Source of the DNA: Microbacterium schleiferi
Lineage (GTDB): Bacteria; Actinomycetota; Actinomycetes; Actinomycetales; Microbacteriaceae
Direction of reading: 5' to 3'
Assembly: GCF_020781975.1 (NCBI RefSeq)
Contig: NZ_JAJGNI010000011.1
Span: 26,864-90,863 of the forward strand
DNA: 64,000 nt
Position numbers and translations under genes: made by a program. Below the pieces are notes generated by a model, which was given only the letters and a program-made list of their open reading frames with translations, ran no database searches and was not told the origin of the DNA. Below are positions 1 to 9,106 of the stretch, in pieces (the first letter of the stretch is position 1; the number at the start of each line of letters is the position of its first letter).

Positions 1-1147
1 AACGCGACAGGGGAGCCGTGCCCGCCCCGGGGCGGCGCAGCAGGACGTAGCCGAAGCCGATGCCGGTCACCCCGCGCTGCTCGAAATCCTGCAGCCACAG
101 GTCGATGAGGGCTGCGTACTCGGGTGAGCCCGGCGGCGTACCGCCATCGCGCACCCACAGCTGGGCATAGTCGAGGGGGCTGAGGATCTCGCGTTCGATG
201 ACCCACGCATCCATCGGCACGGATGCCGCGGCCACCCACTCCCGCACACGATCGAGGCCATCGCGTCCGTCGCGGTACTCCCAATTGCCGAGAAACTGCG
301 CGATACCGCCGTCCGCGAGCACATCAGCCACTCCGGTGACGACCTGCCGCACGAGATCATCCCCGACAGCGCCGCCGTCGCGGTATTCGTAGGCGGGAGC
401 CGAGACCCCGTCGGCGGTTGCACCGCGCGGGGTGATGACAAACGGCGGATTCGAGACCACACGGTCGAACCGCTCGCCGGCGACCGGGTCGAAGAGGCTG
501 CCGTGGCGCACATCGATGCCGTCAGCGCCGTTGAGTGCGGCGCTCAGGCGCGCGAACCCCAGTGCACGGCTCGAGATGTCGGTCGCGACGACCTGGTCGG
601 CGTAGAGGCGCGCGCGAAGGGCCTGGATGCCGCATCCGGTGCCGAGGTCCAGCACTCGACCCGCCGGCGTGGGCAGCTGCAGGGCCGCGAGGGTCAGCGA
701 CGCCCCACCAACCCCGAGCACATGATCGGTCGGCAACGCTCCCTCGAGGGCCGCTTCGTCGAGATCACTCGCAATCCACCACTCGCCAGCATCGGCATCC
801 GTCTCGCCGCCCCACTCCTGCGGTCTGACCAGGGCGGCCGGCACCACTGTCTCACCGTCGATCATCGCGAGACCGAGCGTGACGAGTCCTGCAGCTCCGG
901 TGCGGGGCAGTGCACCGTCGACGGCGTTCACCGGCTGCTGCATCCCGAGTCCGAGCAGGCGTGCGAGGGTTGCAAGAGCGTCGTCGCGTGGCGCGAGCGC
1001 ACGGACGGCCGGCCCCCGCAGACCGCGCCCGATCGCGGCATCGCCCACGGAACCCCAGGCGTTCCGCAAGGCCTCGGCCGTGTAGCCGGCGGCTGTCAGG
1101 TCAGACGCCAGGGCGGCGCACGTCGTGGAGTCGGGATGAAGGGGCAT
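1..1147 (-). CDS. Class I SAM-dependent methyltransferase (partial, C-terminus beyond window)
   Basis: Reading leftward from ATG at 1145-1147, about 382 residues are visible with no stop before the window edge. Residues 165-173 (VLDLGTGCG) form the SAM-binding glycine motif and residues 233-236 (NPPF) are the catalytic tetrapeptide of N6-adenine, N5-glutamine and RsmC-type methyltransferases. The roughly 140 residues before the Rossmann core are a helical N-terminal domain as seen in actinobacterial proteins of this type. The substrate (rRNA, release factor or another) cannot be read from sequence. The gene is divergent from the DUF6049 gene, with 105 bp between the starts. The fold is certain; the target is unknown. 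Confidence 0.85.
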   Translation of the reverse strand, partial: MPLHPDSTTCAALASDLTAAGYTAEALRNAWGSVGDAAIGRGLRGPAVRALAPRDDALATLARLLGLGMQQPVNAVDGALPRTGAAGLVTLGLAMIDGETVVPAALVRPQEWGGETDADAGEWWIASDLDEAALEGALPTDHVLGVGGASLTLAALQLPTPAGRVLDLGTGCGIQALRARLYADQVVATDISSRALGFARLSAALNGADGIDVRHGSLFDPVAGERFDRVVSNPPFVITPRGATADGVSAPAYEYRDGGAVGDDLVRQVVTGVADVLADGGIAQFLGNWEYRDGRDGLDRVREWVAAASVPMDAWVIEREILSPLDYAQLWVRDGGTPPGSPEYAALIDLWLQDFEQRGVTGIGFGYVLLRRPGAGTAPLSR

Positions 1148-1203
1148 CGTCACGGATCCATTCAAGCGCGGACGGCCTGCGGGATGCTCCGAGGCGCGGA
1201 CCG

Positions 1204-1209
1204 TAGAAT
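1204..1209 (+). promoter_or_regulatory. Putative -10 element of the DUF6049-murJ operon
   Basis: TAGAAT lies 44 bp before the ATG at 1253 in the 105-bp gap between divergent starts. TAG-rich TANNNT hexamers recur ahead of many genes of this window. No good -35 box is apparent, which is usual for actinobacterial promoters. Confidence 0.4.
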
Positions 1210-1252
1210 TCCGGCGGGATCCGCACGATCAGCGGTCGTCCCGCGATACGAC

Positions 1253-3499
1253 ATGACCGCGCCCACCCCGCTCCCCGCATCCGCGCCTCCCGGCCACCCT
1301 GTGCCGCGCCGCCGCACCGGTCTCAGCGGACTCGTACGCCGCCTCTCGGCAACTGTCGCGATCGGGGTGCTCTTTGCAGCCGGCGGGCTCGCGACGGATG
1401 CCACGCCAGCCGCTGCCGCAGCAACGCCGACCCCGACGGCAACCGCCGTTGATCCGCAACTCGTAGCGGCTCCCCTCTCTGGCGGTGTTGTTTCACCCGG
1501 CGACTCGCTCGCCCTCTCGATCGGCCTCACCGCAGGATCCACGCCGCTAGCCGCGACGCAGGTGACCGTCGCGATCGGCACCGAACCCCTGACCACCAGG
1601 ACCGACGTCGGTGACTGGCTCGCCTCCCCCCTGACCGAGCGCACCCCGACGATCGTCGGCACCGCGTCGCTCGACCCGGCTGCGGCCGGCGAGCGCACGA
1701 GCGCCATCGTGCGCGTCCCCGCAACCGACCCGGTGCTCACCGACCGCACCCCCGGCGTCTACCCCGTGCTCGCGAACGTCACGGTGGCGGGGCGCACCCT
1801 GCGGGCTGCGTCAGTCTTCGTCGTGCCCACCGGGGCGGCCTCGGATGTCGCGGTCATCGTGCCGATCACTGCCCCACCGACGGGCCGAGGCCTGCTCAGC
1901 GCCGACGACCTGGCATCACTGACCGCTGAGGACGGCGCACTGACCGCGGTGCTCACCGGTGTTCAGGGAACTGACGCGATCCTCGCGGTCGACCCCGCGA
2001 TCCTTGCCGCGATCCGGGCCCTCGGCACCACCGCCCCGGCGACCGCTCGAGACTGGCTCGCACGCTTCGAGGCGCTCCCCAACGACCGGTTCGCGCTGCA
2101 GTTCGGCGACGCCGACCCCTCGGCCCAGGTCGCCGCCGGGGTTGTGCCGCCGCTGGCACCGACCTCGCTTGCCGCCTACATCGACCCGGCCGGCTTCTCG
2201 GGCAACGATCCCGAGCCGACCCCCACCGCCACCGCGACGCCTTCCGAATCCGACACGGATGACGAGTCCGGGCTCCCCACGCTCGACGAGCTCCTGGACG
2301 TCGGCGCCACAACCGACATCTGGTGGCCCGACGCTGTCACTGCCGAGGTCGTGGCCGCACTCGGCGCAGGCGGGGCACTGACACTCACCGACACGACAGC
2401 CATCGCAGCCCCGTCGCCTGCGGCGCATGCTCGCGCCGGCGATGCAGGCCTGCTCGTCGCCGATGCCGACGTGAGCGCCGTGCTCTCGACGGCTGCCGTG
2501 AGCGCCGATGCGCTTGACCGCGCGGCAGCCCTCGCCGAGGCATCCGCCCTTGAGGCGCTCCCCGTGACGGGAAGCGCGACGGTGGTTGCCCTCGACCGCA
2601 ACCCGACGCGCAGTGCCGTCGCGCTGCGTGCTGCCATCGACGCGGCTCAGGCCCTCCCGGGCGCACGGCCGCTGGGACTCGCCGCTCTGATCAGCAGCGA
2701 ATCGAGGGAGGTGACCATCACCGACCAACCCCTCGCCACGACGCGGATCGAGGTCGTTCCGACGCTGCTGGACGGTGAGCAGCGCATCGAGTCCTTCGCC
2801 AGTGTCATCGCGGAGCCGTCACTGCTGACGGGTGCCGAGCGCGCCGAGATCCTGCAGCTCCTGAGTCTCGGCTGGACGGGGCAGGATGCCGCGTGGGCCG
2901 ACGCCCTCGACGCGCATGCCGAGGCCACGCGGGCTACCCTCTCGTCGGTTGCGATCCTGCCGCCGAGCCCGATCCAGCTGGTCGCCGCCGACGCCGAGAT
3001 CCCCGTGGGCATCAAGAATGACCTGCCCTATCCCGTGACCGTCACCCTGCACGCCCGCAGCGATGACCTGCGACTCGAGGTCACCGAAAGCAGCGAGGTC
3101 GAGATCGGACCGCAACAGAGCACGCGCGCCTCGCTCCCCGTGAAGGCGCGGGTTGGCAGCGGCACCGTCGAGGTGGATCTGTCACTGACCAGCCCCACCG
3201 GCGTCCGTATCGGCACCGACCAGTCGCTGGAAGTGAACGTGCGCGCCGACTGGGAGACGATCGGGCTCGTCATCCTGTCGGTCCTTGCGGCGGCGTTCCT
3301 CGCTATCGGCGCGGTTCGAACCGTCCGTCGCATTCGTCGCCGCCCCGAGAGCGGGGGCCCTGAGACCGAGGGCCCCGAGACCGAGGGCCCTGAGACCGAG
3401 GGCCCTGAGACCGAGGGCCCTGAGACCGCAGCAACCGACACCGCGGGCGCCGACACCGCGACGGATGCCGACAGCACCGCGCCGAAGGAGCAGTCGTGA
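1253..3499 (+). CDS. DUF6049 family secreted/membrane-anchored protein
   Basis: This is a 748-residue envelope protein. The N-terminus has a basic stretch, a hydrophobic segment and an Ala-rich cleavage region (about residues 20-55), followed by a Thr/Pro linker. The large exported part ends in an Ig-like segment, one transmembrane helix near residue 670 and a basic-then-acidic cytoplasmic tail. The tail carries five copies of Gly-Pro-Glu-Thr-(Glu/Ala) encoded by a 15-bp tandem repeat. The ATG at 1253 was chosen because residues before it lack signal-peptide character and overlap the divergent methyltransferase. It overlaps murJ by 4 bp, suggesting a coupled role in the cell wall; the molecular function is unknown. 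Confidence 0.8.
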   Translation: MTAPTPLPASAPPGHPVPRRRTGLSGLVRRLSATVAIGVLFAAGGLATDATPAAAAATPTPTATAVDPQLVAAPLSGGVVSPGDSLALSIGLTAGSTPLAATQVTVAIGTEPLTTRTDVGDWLASPLTERTPTIVGTASLDPAAAGERTSAIVRVPATDPVLTDRTPGVYPVLANVTVAGRTLRAASVFVVPTGAASDVAVIVPITAPPTGRGLLSADDLASLTAEDGALTAVLTGVQGTDAILAVDPAILAAIRALGTTAPATARDWLARFEALPNDRFALQFGDADPSAQVAAGVVPPLAPTSLAAYIDPAGFSGNDPEPTPTATATPSESDTDDESGLPTLDELLDVGATTDIWWPDAVTAEVVAALGAGGALTLTDTTAIAAPSPAAHARAGDAGLLVADADVSAVLSTAAVSADALDRAAALAEASALEALPVTGSATVVALDRNPTRSAVALRAAIDAAQALPGARPLGLAALISSESREVTITDQPLATTRIEVVPTLLDGEQRIESFASVIAEPSLLTGAERAEILQLLSLGWTGQDAAWADALDAHAEATRATLSSVAILPPSPIQLVAADAEIPVGIKNDLPYPVTVTLHARSDDLRLEVTESSEVEIGPQQSTRASLPVKARVGSGTVEVDLSLTSPTGVRIGTDQSLEVNVRADWETIGLVILSVLAAAFLAIGAVRTVRRIRRRPESGGPETEGPETEGPETEGPETEGPETAATDTAGADTATDADSTAPKEQS
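3356..3430 (+). repeat. 15-bp tandem repeat, five units, in the DUF6049 C-terminal tail
   Basis: Unit GGCCCTGAGACCGAG occurs at 3356, 3371 (one C/T change), 3386, 3401 and 3416 (last unit ends in GCA). It is in frame and encodes repeated GPETE, so copy-number change would alter tail length without a frameshift. Confidence 0.95.
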
Positions 3500-5094
3500 G
3501 TTCGATCGGGCGTGCAAGCACCCTCATCGCCGCCGGCACGCTGGTGTCGCGGCTCACCGGGTTCCTGCGTTCGATGGTGCTCGTCGCGGCCGTCGGCTCC
3601 GTGGGGAGCCGCGCCGCTGACGCCTTCACGATCGCGAATCAGCTACCGAACAACCTCTACGCGATCATCTCGACGGGCCTGCTGACCGCGGTCGTCGTGC
3701 CGCAGATCGTGCAAGCTGCCGCGCACGCCGACGGCGGCCGCGCCTTCATCTCGAAACTGTTCACCCTCGGCACCGTCGCCCTGGTTGTGACCACCGCCAT
3801 TGGCACGGTCGCGGCTCCCCTCCTCGTGCAGCTGTATGCGTCGCAGTTCACGCCCTCCCAGTTCGCGCTGGCTACCGCATTCGCGTACTGGTGCATCCCG
3901 CAGCTGCTGTTCTACGGGCTCTACGCGCTGCTCGGCGAAATCCTGAACGCCCGGAGGGTGTACGGCCCGTTCACCTGGGCCCCGATCGCCAACAACGTCA
4001 TCTCGATCGCGGGATTCGGCGCCTTCATCGTGATCTTCGGCGGCCCGGTCACCGAGGTATCCGACTGGACACCGACGATGATTGCGCTGCTCGCCGGAAC
4101 CGCCACCCTCGGCATCGTCGTGCAGGCAGCAGTGCTCATGATCTTCTGGGTGCGAGCCGGATTGCATCTGCGCCCCGACTTCGCGTGGCGGGGCGTGGGT
4201 CTTCGCAACATCGGTCGCCTCGCCGGCTGGACCTTCCTCATGGTGATCGTCGGGCAGATCGCCGGGATCGTGCAGAGCCAGATCATGTCGGTCGTGTCTG
4301 GTGACGCGCCCGCCGCCACCGTCGCCGCGAACGCGTGGCTGCTGTACATGCTGCCCTTCTCGGTGTTCGTCCTGTCGATCGGCACCCCCTACTTCACCCA
4401 GCTGAGCGAGCATGCCGCCGCTGGCCGAGACGAAGAGGTCCGCACCGACATCGCGCGCAGCATCCGTCTTCTCGGCCTGTTCATGGTGATCTCCACCGCG
4501 GTCCTCGCCGCCGCCGCAGTACCGGCCTCCCGAATCTTCACCACCACTCCGGACTACGCGATGGATGCGTCGTGGGTGCTGCTGGCTTTCCTCGTCGGGC
4601 TCATCCCCCAGACCGTCCTGTTCATCATCGGACGCGTCTTCTACGCCTACAACGACACGCGAACCCCGTTCTTCTTCACCCTCGTGCAGGCGAGCATCGT
4701 CATGATCACGGCGGTGCTCGCACTGAACCTGCCGACAGCATTCGTCACCGCCGGCATCGCGCTCGGTCAGTCCCTCGCCGTGTGCGTCCAGCTCTCCCTG
4801 GCCACCTGGTTTCTGCGTCGGCGTCTGTCTCGCATCGGAATCCGGCGATGGATGCCGTCCCTTGCCCTGTTTGCCGCAGCTGCTGTTCCCGCGGGTCTCG
4901 TCGGCTGGGGCGTGTACCTCCTGTCCGGCGCTGAAACCAGCTGGATGCTCGAGAACCAGGTAACCGGCGCACTCGGCTCTGCTCTGATCGGCATCGTCGC
5001 CCTGGCGGTCTACGTCGGCATCCTCGCCCTGCTGCGCGTTCCCGAGCTCACGACGGCATGGCAGACCGTCCGGCGGATCATCTCTCGGCGGTGA
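3496..5094 (+). CDS. murJ: Lipid II flippase MurJ
   Basis: The 532-residue polytopic membrane protein of the MATE/MVF (MurJ) family translocates lipid II across the cytoplasmic membrane for peptidoglycan synthesis. The start region (GTLVSRLTGFLRSMVLVAAVG) matches the family N-terminus, and hydrophobic helices run the full length with loops rich in Arg/Gly, consistent with 14 transmembrane segments. GTG at 3496 overlaps the upstream TGA (GTGA) and AAGGAG lies just before it at 3485-3490. It lacks the long cytoplasmic pseudokinase extension found in mycobacterial MurJ. The family and role are well established; activity here is inferred. Confidence 0.93.
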   Translation: MSSIGRASTLIAAGTLVSRLTGFLRSMVLVAAVGSVGSRAADAFTIANQLPNNLYAIISTGLLTAVVVPQIVQAAAHADGGRAFISKLFTLGTVALVVTTAIGTVAAPLLVQLYASQFTPSQFALATAFAYWCIPQLLFYGLYALLGEILNARRVYGPFTWAPIANNVISIAGFGAFIVIFGGPVTEVSDWTPTMIALLAGTATLGIVVQAAVLMIFWVRAGLHLRPDFAWRGVGLRNIGRLAGWTFLMVIVGQIAGIVQSQIMSVVSGDAPAATVAANAWLLYMLPFSVFVLSIGTPYFTQLSEHAAAGRDEEVRTDIARSIRLLGLFMVISTAVLAAAAVPASRIFTTTPDYAMDASWVLLAFLVGLIPQTVLFIIGRVFYAYNDTRTPFFFTLVQASIVMITAVLALNLPTAFVTAGIALGQSLAVCVQLSLATWFLRRRLSRIGIRRWMPSLALFAAAAVPAGLVGWGVYLLSGAETSWMLENQVTGALGSALIGIVALAVYVGILALLRVPELTTAWQTVRRIISRR

Positions 5095-5157
5095 ACGTCG
5101 CTCGACTGAGCCGTGAACGACACTGCGGGCAACCAGGCCCGGGGAATGCCGCGCGGA

Positions 5158-5163
5158 TAGCAT
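5158..5163 (+). promoter_or_regulatory. Putative -10 element for trxB
   Basis: TAGCAT sits 38 bp ahead of the trxB ATG in the 106-bp murJ-trxB gap, indicating that the thioredoxin genes can be transcribed separately from murJ. Confidence 0.4.
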
Positions 5164-5200
5164 GTGTTGAAGCATCCGGAACCGCAACGAAGGGTCGCTC

Positions 5201-6184
5201 ATGCGCAATGTCATCATCATCGGGTCCGGTCCTGCCGGGTACACCGCAGCTATCTATGCGGCCCGGGGTGGGCACCAGCCGCTCGTTATCGCCAGCTCGG
5301 TGGAAGCCGGTGGCGAGCTCATGAACACCACCGAGGTGGAGAACTTCCCCGGCTTTCCCGACGGCATCATGGGTCCCGACCTGATGGCAAAAATGCAGGC
5401 CCAGGCTGAAAAATTCGGCTCCGAGATCGTCTATGACGACGTCGTTTCCGTGTCGCTCGACGGTGCAGTGAAGTCCGTCACCCTTGGGTCGGGCGCGACC
5501 CACGACGCTCACGCCGTGATCTTCGCGACAGGTTCCGCCCCGCGCAAGCTCGGCATCGAGGGCGAGAAGACCTTCTCGGGTCGCGGCGTCTCCTACTGCG
5601 CCACCTGCGACGGGTTCTTCTTCCGGGAGCGCGTCATCGCGGTCGTGGGCGGGGGCGACTCGGCGATGGAGGAGGCGACGTTCCTGACCAAGTTCGCCTC
5701 GAAGGTCTACATCATTCACCGCCGCGACGAGCTTCGGGCGTCCAAGATCATGCAGGATCGTGCGTTCGCCAACGAGAAGATCGAGTTCATCTTGAACAGC
5801 GAGATCATCGACATCAGCGGCGGGGACCAGGTGACTGGCGCGACGCTGCGTAACACCGTCACCGGCGAGACCTCGGAGCTCGCGCTCGACGGGATCTTCG
5901 TGGCGATCGGGCACGACCCGCGCACGCACCTCGTGCACGGCGTGCTCGAACTCACCGAAGACGGCACGATCCAGCTCGAAGGTCGGTCGTCGCGCACGTC
6001 GGTCCCCGGCGTTTTCGCCGCCGGCGATGTCATCGACCCGACGTACCGACAGGCTGTCACCGCGGCGGGCTCCGGCGCCGTCGCAGCTCTGGATGTGGAG
6101 CACTACCTCGCCGCTCTTCTCGAAGACGCCACCGACCCCCTCCCTGACGAGCCCGTCGACGTCCCCTCCGAGGCATTGGCCTGA
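5201..6184 (+). CDS. trxB: Thioredoxin-disulfide reductase
   Basis: The 327-residue FAD enzyme uses NADPH to reduce thioredoxin. The FAD-binding GSGPAG is at residues 8-13, the redox-active CATC at 133-136, and an NADPH-binding VVGGGDSAMEEA near 148-159; the second FAD motif (FAAGDVID) lies close to the C-terminus. The length is normal for the low-molecular-weight class. ATG at 5201 follows an AACGAAGGG ribosome-binding site. trxA follows 75 bp downstream on the same strand, so reductase and substrate are co-located. Confidence 0.96.
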   Translation: MRNVIIIGSGPAGYTAAIYAARGGHQPLVIASSVEAGGELMNTTEVENFPGFPDGIMGPDLMAKMQAQAEKFGSEIVYDDVVSVSLDGAVKSVTLGSGATHDAHAVIFATGSAPRKLGIEGEKTFSGRGVSYCATCDGFFFRERVIAVVGGGDSAMEEATFLTKFASKVYIIHRRDELRASKIMQDRAFANEKIEFILNSEIIDISGGDQVTGATLRNTVTGETSELALDGIFVAIGHDPRTHLVHGVLELTEDGTIQLEGRSSRTSVPGVFAAGDVIDPTYRQAVTAAGSGAVAALDVEHYLAALLEDATDPLPDEPVDVPSEALA

Positions 6185-6259
6185 GCGCCGCGCACGCATC
6201 GGAACAATCGCGCCCCCTGACGCGTTTTCATAACTGAACGTTTTGACGAAGGAGAACAC

Positions 6260-6583
6260 ATGAGTGCCTCAGCTACGACCTCGGCGACGTGGGACCAGGA
6301 TGTCCTGCAGGCCGAAGGCCCCGTTCTTGTCGACTTCTGGGCAGCCTGGTGCGGCCCGTGTCGCATGGTCGCCCCGGTGCTGGATGAAATCCAGGCCGAG
6401 CACCCCGACAAGATCACGATCCTCAAGCTCAACGTCGACGAGAACCCCGACCTCGCGATGAAGTATCAGATCACCTCGATCCCCGCCATGAAGGTCTTCC
6501 AGGGCGGCGAGGTCAAGACGACGATCATTGGTGCAAAGCCCAAGTACGCACTGGAACAGGATCTCGCCGAGTTCATCGGCTGA
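6260..6583 (+). CDS. trxA: Thioredoxin
   Basis: This 107-residue cytosolic thioredoxin carries the WCGPC active site at residues 30-34 and the cis-Pro segment TSIPAMKVF. It is reduced by the upstream TrxB and donates electrons to ribonucleotide reductase and other disulfide-using enzymes. A strong GAAGGAGA ribosome-binding site precedes the ATG by six bases. A hairpin directly follows the gene. Confidence 0.97.
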   Translation: MSASATTSATWDQDVLQAEGPVLVDFWAAWCGPCRMVAPVLDEIQAEHPDKITILKLNVDENPDLAMKYQITSIPAMKVFQGGEVKTTIIGAKPKYALEQDLAEFIG

Positions 6584-6598
6584 CCCTTCGTTCCCACA

Positions 6599-6632
6599 GG
6601 ATGCCGCGGTTCCCTCAGGGTCCGCGGCATCC
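6599..6632. terminator. Hairpin between convergent trxA and the 6693-7031 gene
   Basis: GGATGCCGCGG (6599-6609) and CCGCGGCATCC (6622-6632) form a perfect 11-bp stem with a 12-base loop. Only a weak T-rich stretch follows (TCATTTC). Its place between convergent genes suggests a bidirectional terminator. Both arms contain the GGATGC/GCATCC hexamer enriched in this DNA. Confidence 0.7.
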
Positions 6633-6692
6633 GTCATTTCTGGGCCTTGCGCGGTGTGCGTCTTCCGCGCGGGGTCGCGCTGACGGATCGCC

Positions 6693-7031
6693 TCACGGAA
6701 CGTCGGGAAGCAGGGAATCCCACGTGCGGTGGCGCGCGGAGCCGAGAAGCCGCCACACCGCACGGGTGAGCGGCGGGTAGTCCAGCGCGATCTGCCGGAG
6801 CACCCGGTAGTGACGGATGCCGGTTGAGGGCAAGCCGGTGGTGAGGATGTTCTCGGCACGCAGCATCAGAACGACGAGTTCATCCACGGTGGGGAGATCG
6901 TCCATGAACTCCCAGGGATCTTCGCCCGCGCGCAACCGCTCCTCGACCAGAACCGACAGTTCATCAGCCGCTTCGGCGCGCAGCAGCTCGAGACTCGCCC
7001 GACGAGTCGGGGCCGAATTCTCGCGCGTCAT
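6693..7031 (-). CDS. Conserved hypothetical protein downstream of parB
   Basis: The 112-residue soluble, acidic and helix-rich protein has no motif I recognise. It has no signal peptide or membrane segment. It is encoded 48 bp after parB on the same strand, so it may be co-transcribed with parAB. GC-rich third positions and the convergent hairpin after its stop support a real gene. The function is unknown. Confidence 0.6.
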   Translation of the reverse strand: MTRENSAPTRRASLELLRAEAADELSVLVEERLRAGEDPWEFMDDLPTVDELVVLMLRAENILTTGLPSTGIRHYRVLRQIALDYPPLTRAVWRLLGSARHRTWDSLLPDVP

Positions 7032-7079
7032 TACTCCAGCGTACGTCGCTCTGAGGCTACGTCGCCCGGATGTGAATGA

Positions 7080-8009
7080 TCAGGAACCGAAGCCCTCGAC
7101 ACCGAGCTCGGCAAGAATGCGGTTGAGGTCCTGAATACTTGCGAAGTCTATGCTGATCTGGCCTTTTTTTGCAGCGAGTGTGATCTTCACCCGAGTGTCG
7201 AGGCGATCACCGAGCCTCTCAGCCAACTCGTCGAGGTGACCGCGGCGGCCCCCAGCCTGAGGCTTCGCAGGCTTACGGCCAGCGGATGCCGCGCCCTTCG
7301 CTGCAGCTTCAGCCTCACGGACCGACAGGTCTTCGTTCACGATCTTGTCAGCGAGACGCGCCATGGCGTCATCTCCCTCGACCGACAAGATGGCGCGCGC
7401 GTGTCCGGCGCTGATGACCCCGGCTGCCACGCGCTGCTGCACGGGGATCGGCAGCTTGAGCAGGCGGATCGTGTTGCTGATCTGGGGCCTGGAGCGACCT
7501 ATCCGTCCCGCGAGTTCCTCCTGCGTGATGCCGAAGTCCTCGAGCAACTGCTGGTAGGCCGACGCCTCTTCCAGGGGATTCAGCTGTGAGCGGTGCAGAT
7601 TCTCCAGCAGAGCGTCCCGCAGGAGATGCTCGTCTGCAGTGTCGCGGACGATCGCTGGGATCGAGTCGAGTCCCGCCTCCCGGGAAGCCCGAGTGCGTCG
7701 CTCGCCCATGATGAGCTCATAGGTCCCGTCACCGCGATCGCGGACCACGACGGGCTGGAGCACACCGAACTCGCGCACACTGTGGACGAGCTCCGCGAGT
7801 TCGTCAGGGTCGAAGTTCGTGCGGGGCTGGCGCGGATTGGGAACTATCGTGTTCGGGTCGATGTGGATCAGCCGGGCTCCCGGTACCGTGACGAGATCCT
7901 CCGCGGGAGGCGCCTCCGGGAAGAACACGTCTACCGGCCGACTCTCGCCCTGATCGGCGGTAGGGATGAGAGCGCCGATTCCTCGACCGAGTCCCGTTCG
8001 CTTGGCCAT
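7080..8009 (-). CDS. parB: Chromosome-partitioning protein ParB
   Basis: The 309-residue ParB/Spo0J CTPase binds parS, spreads as a clamp and works with ParA to segregate the origin region. The N-terminal MAKRTGLGRGIGALIP is the ParA-interacting peptide; GERRTRASREAG in the N-domain is the CTP-binding/arginine patch; the HTH segment (ITQEELAGRIGRSRPQISNTIRLL) contacts parS; a C-terminal dimerisation domain follows a Lys/Ala linker. ATG at 8009 was chosen over GTG at 8012; it shares its A with the parA TGA stop, giving coupled translation. Three parS sites lie just upstream at 8970-9752. Confidence 0.95.
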   Translation of the reverse strand: MAKRTGLGRGIGALIPTADQGESRPVDVFFPEAPPAEDLVTVPGARLIHIDPNTIVPNPRQPRTNFDPDELAELVHSVREFGVLQPVVVRDRGDGTYELIMGERRTRASREAGLDSIPAIVRDTADEHLLRDALLENLHRSQLNPLEEASAYQQLLEDFGITQEELAGRIGRSRPQISNTIRLLKLPIPVQQRVAAGVISAGHARAILSVEGDDAMARLADKIVNEDLSVREAEAAAKGAASAGRKPAKPQAGGRRGHLDELAERLGDRLDTRVKITLAAKKGQISIDFASIQDLNRILAELGVEGFGS

Positions 8010-8977
8010 CACTCGTCCCTTTCCTCAGCCTCGCGATCCGGGGCTGAACCCTCGGCGTCGACATCCGCGCTATCCGCACGGTGATCCCGTCGGACGATCT
8101 CCACTGCCGCCTCGCGATAGGCCACCGCCCCGACCGACTGACCATCGTAGGCGATCACAGTCTGCCCGAAGCTCGGGGCCTCGGAGATGCGCACCGAACG
8201 GGGGATGACGGTGGTGAGCACCTGGTTCGGGAAGTGCGCGCGGACTTCGTCAGCAACCTGCTGCGAGAGGCGGGTACGCCCGTCGTACATGGTGAGAAGA
8301 ATCGTCGAGAGCGTCAGTGTGGGATTCAGATGCTTCTGAATCATCGACACCGTCCCCATCAGCTGGCTGAGCCCCTCGAGCGCGTAGTACTCACACTGGA
8401 TCGGAATGAGTACTTCGTCTGCGGCGGTGAAGGCGTTGATCGTGAGCAGGCCGAGCGAGGGCGGACAGTCGATGAGCACGATGTCGATATCCGCGCCCTT
8501 CTTCGACAGGTACTTCTCCAGCGCGGTACGCAGCCGTCGTTCGCGAGCAACGAGCGAAACGAGCTCGATCTCGGCGCCAGCCAGATGGATCGTGCTCGGT
8601 GCACAGAACAACCGGGGGGACTCGGGACTCTGCTGGACGACCTGGGACAGCGGTCGCTCCTCGACCAGAACGTCGTACACGCTCGGGGTCTCCGCGTTGT
8701 GCGGGATGCTGAGCGCCGTGGATGCATTGCCCTGGGGGTCCAAGTCGACGACCAGCACCCGGGCACCCATGTGCGCGAATGCCGCTGCGAGGTTGACGGT
8801 CGACGTTGTCTTACCTACGCCGCCCTTCTGATTCGACACCGTGAAGATCCGTCGTCGACCCGCGTACTCCAGCGGGATCGCGTCAAGGGCCCGACGACGG
8901 GCGGTGAGGTCTGCGAGCTCGCGTGCCAAGGGGGTGTCGTAGAACGAGTCCGTCGCGGGATCCTCGTCGTGTTTCAC
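8009..8977 (-). CDS. parA: Chromosome-partitioning ATPase ParA (Soj)
   Basis: The 322-residue Walker-type ATPase has the deviant Walker A KGGVGKTT at residues 51-58, Walker A' DLDPQGN and the switch II DCPPSLG. It binds DNA non-specifically in the ATP form and moves ParB-parS complexes. The N-terminal 45 residues before the ATPase core are an extension common in actinobacterial ParA. The GTG start at 8977 lies inside a parS site, so the first codons are part of the ParB-binding sequence. Confidence 0.93.
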   Translation of the reverse strand: MKHDEDPATDSFYDTPLARELADLTARRRALDAIPLEYAGRRRIFTVSNQKGGVGKTTSTVNLAAAFAHMGARVLVVDLDPQGNASTALSIPHNAETPSVYDVLVEERPLSQVVQQSPESPRLFCAPSTIHLAGAEIELVSLVARERRLRTALEKYLSKKGADIDIVLIDCPPSLGLLTINAFTAADEVLIPIQCEYYALEGLSQLMGTVSMIQKHLNPTLTLSTILLTMYDGRTRLSQQVADEVRAHFPNQVLTTVIPRSVRISEAPSFGQTVIAYDGQSVGAVAYREAAVEIVRRDHRADSADVDAEGSAPDREAEERDE

Positions 8978-8985
8978 GTGAAACG
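8970..8985. promoter_or_regulatory. parS: parS site 1, over the parA start codon
   Basis: TGTTTCACGTGAAACG matches the 16-bp parS consensus TGTTNCACGTGAAACA at 15 positions. The parA GTG (complement of 8975-8977) is within it. Confidence 0.93.
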
Positions 8986-9059
8986 CTCCGATCGGGTCAA
9001 GGGCTTCTCTACTCTACGTGCGGCTTCCGACCCGGCCCGGGGTCGATCCGATGGCTCAC

Positions 9060-9075
9060 CGTTCCACGTGAAACA
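9060..9075. promoter_or_regulatory. parS: parS site 2, in the rsmG-parA gap
   Basis: CGTTCCACGTGAAACA matches the parS consensus at 15 of 16 positions. It is in the 129-bp gap between the rsmG stop and the parA start. Confidence 0.92.
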
Positions 9076-9106
9076 TGCTGCCGCACTCATGACTGCCTCG
9101 AGCGGC

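Noticed and set aside
503..1252. An in-frame 5' extension of the DUF6049 gene starting near 503
   Set aside because: It lies antisense to the methyltransferase, which has clear SAM and NPPF motifs; the signal peptide begins only after the ATG at 1253.
3356..3430. CRISPR-like array
   Set aside because: The units are contiguous 15-bp repeats with no spacers and are in a reading frame.
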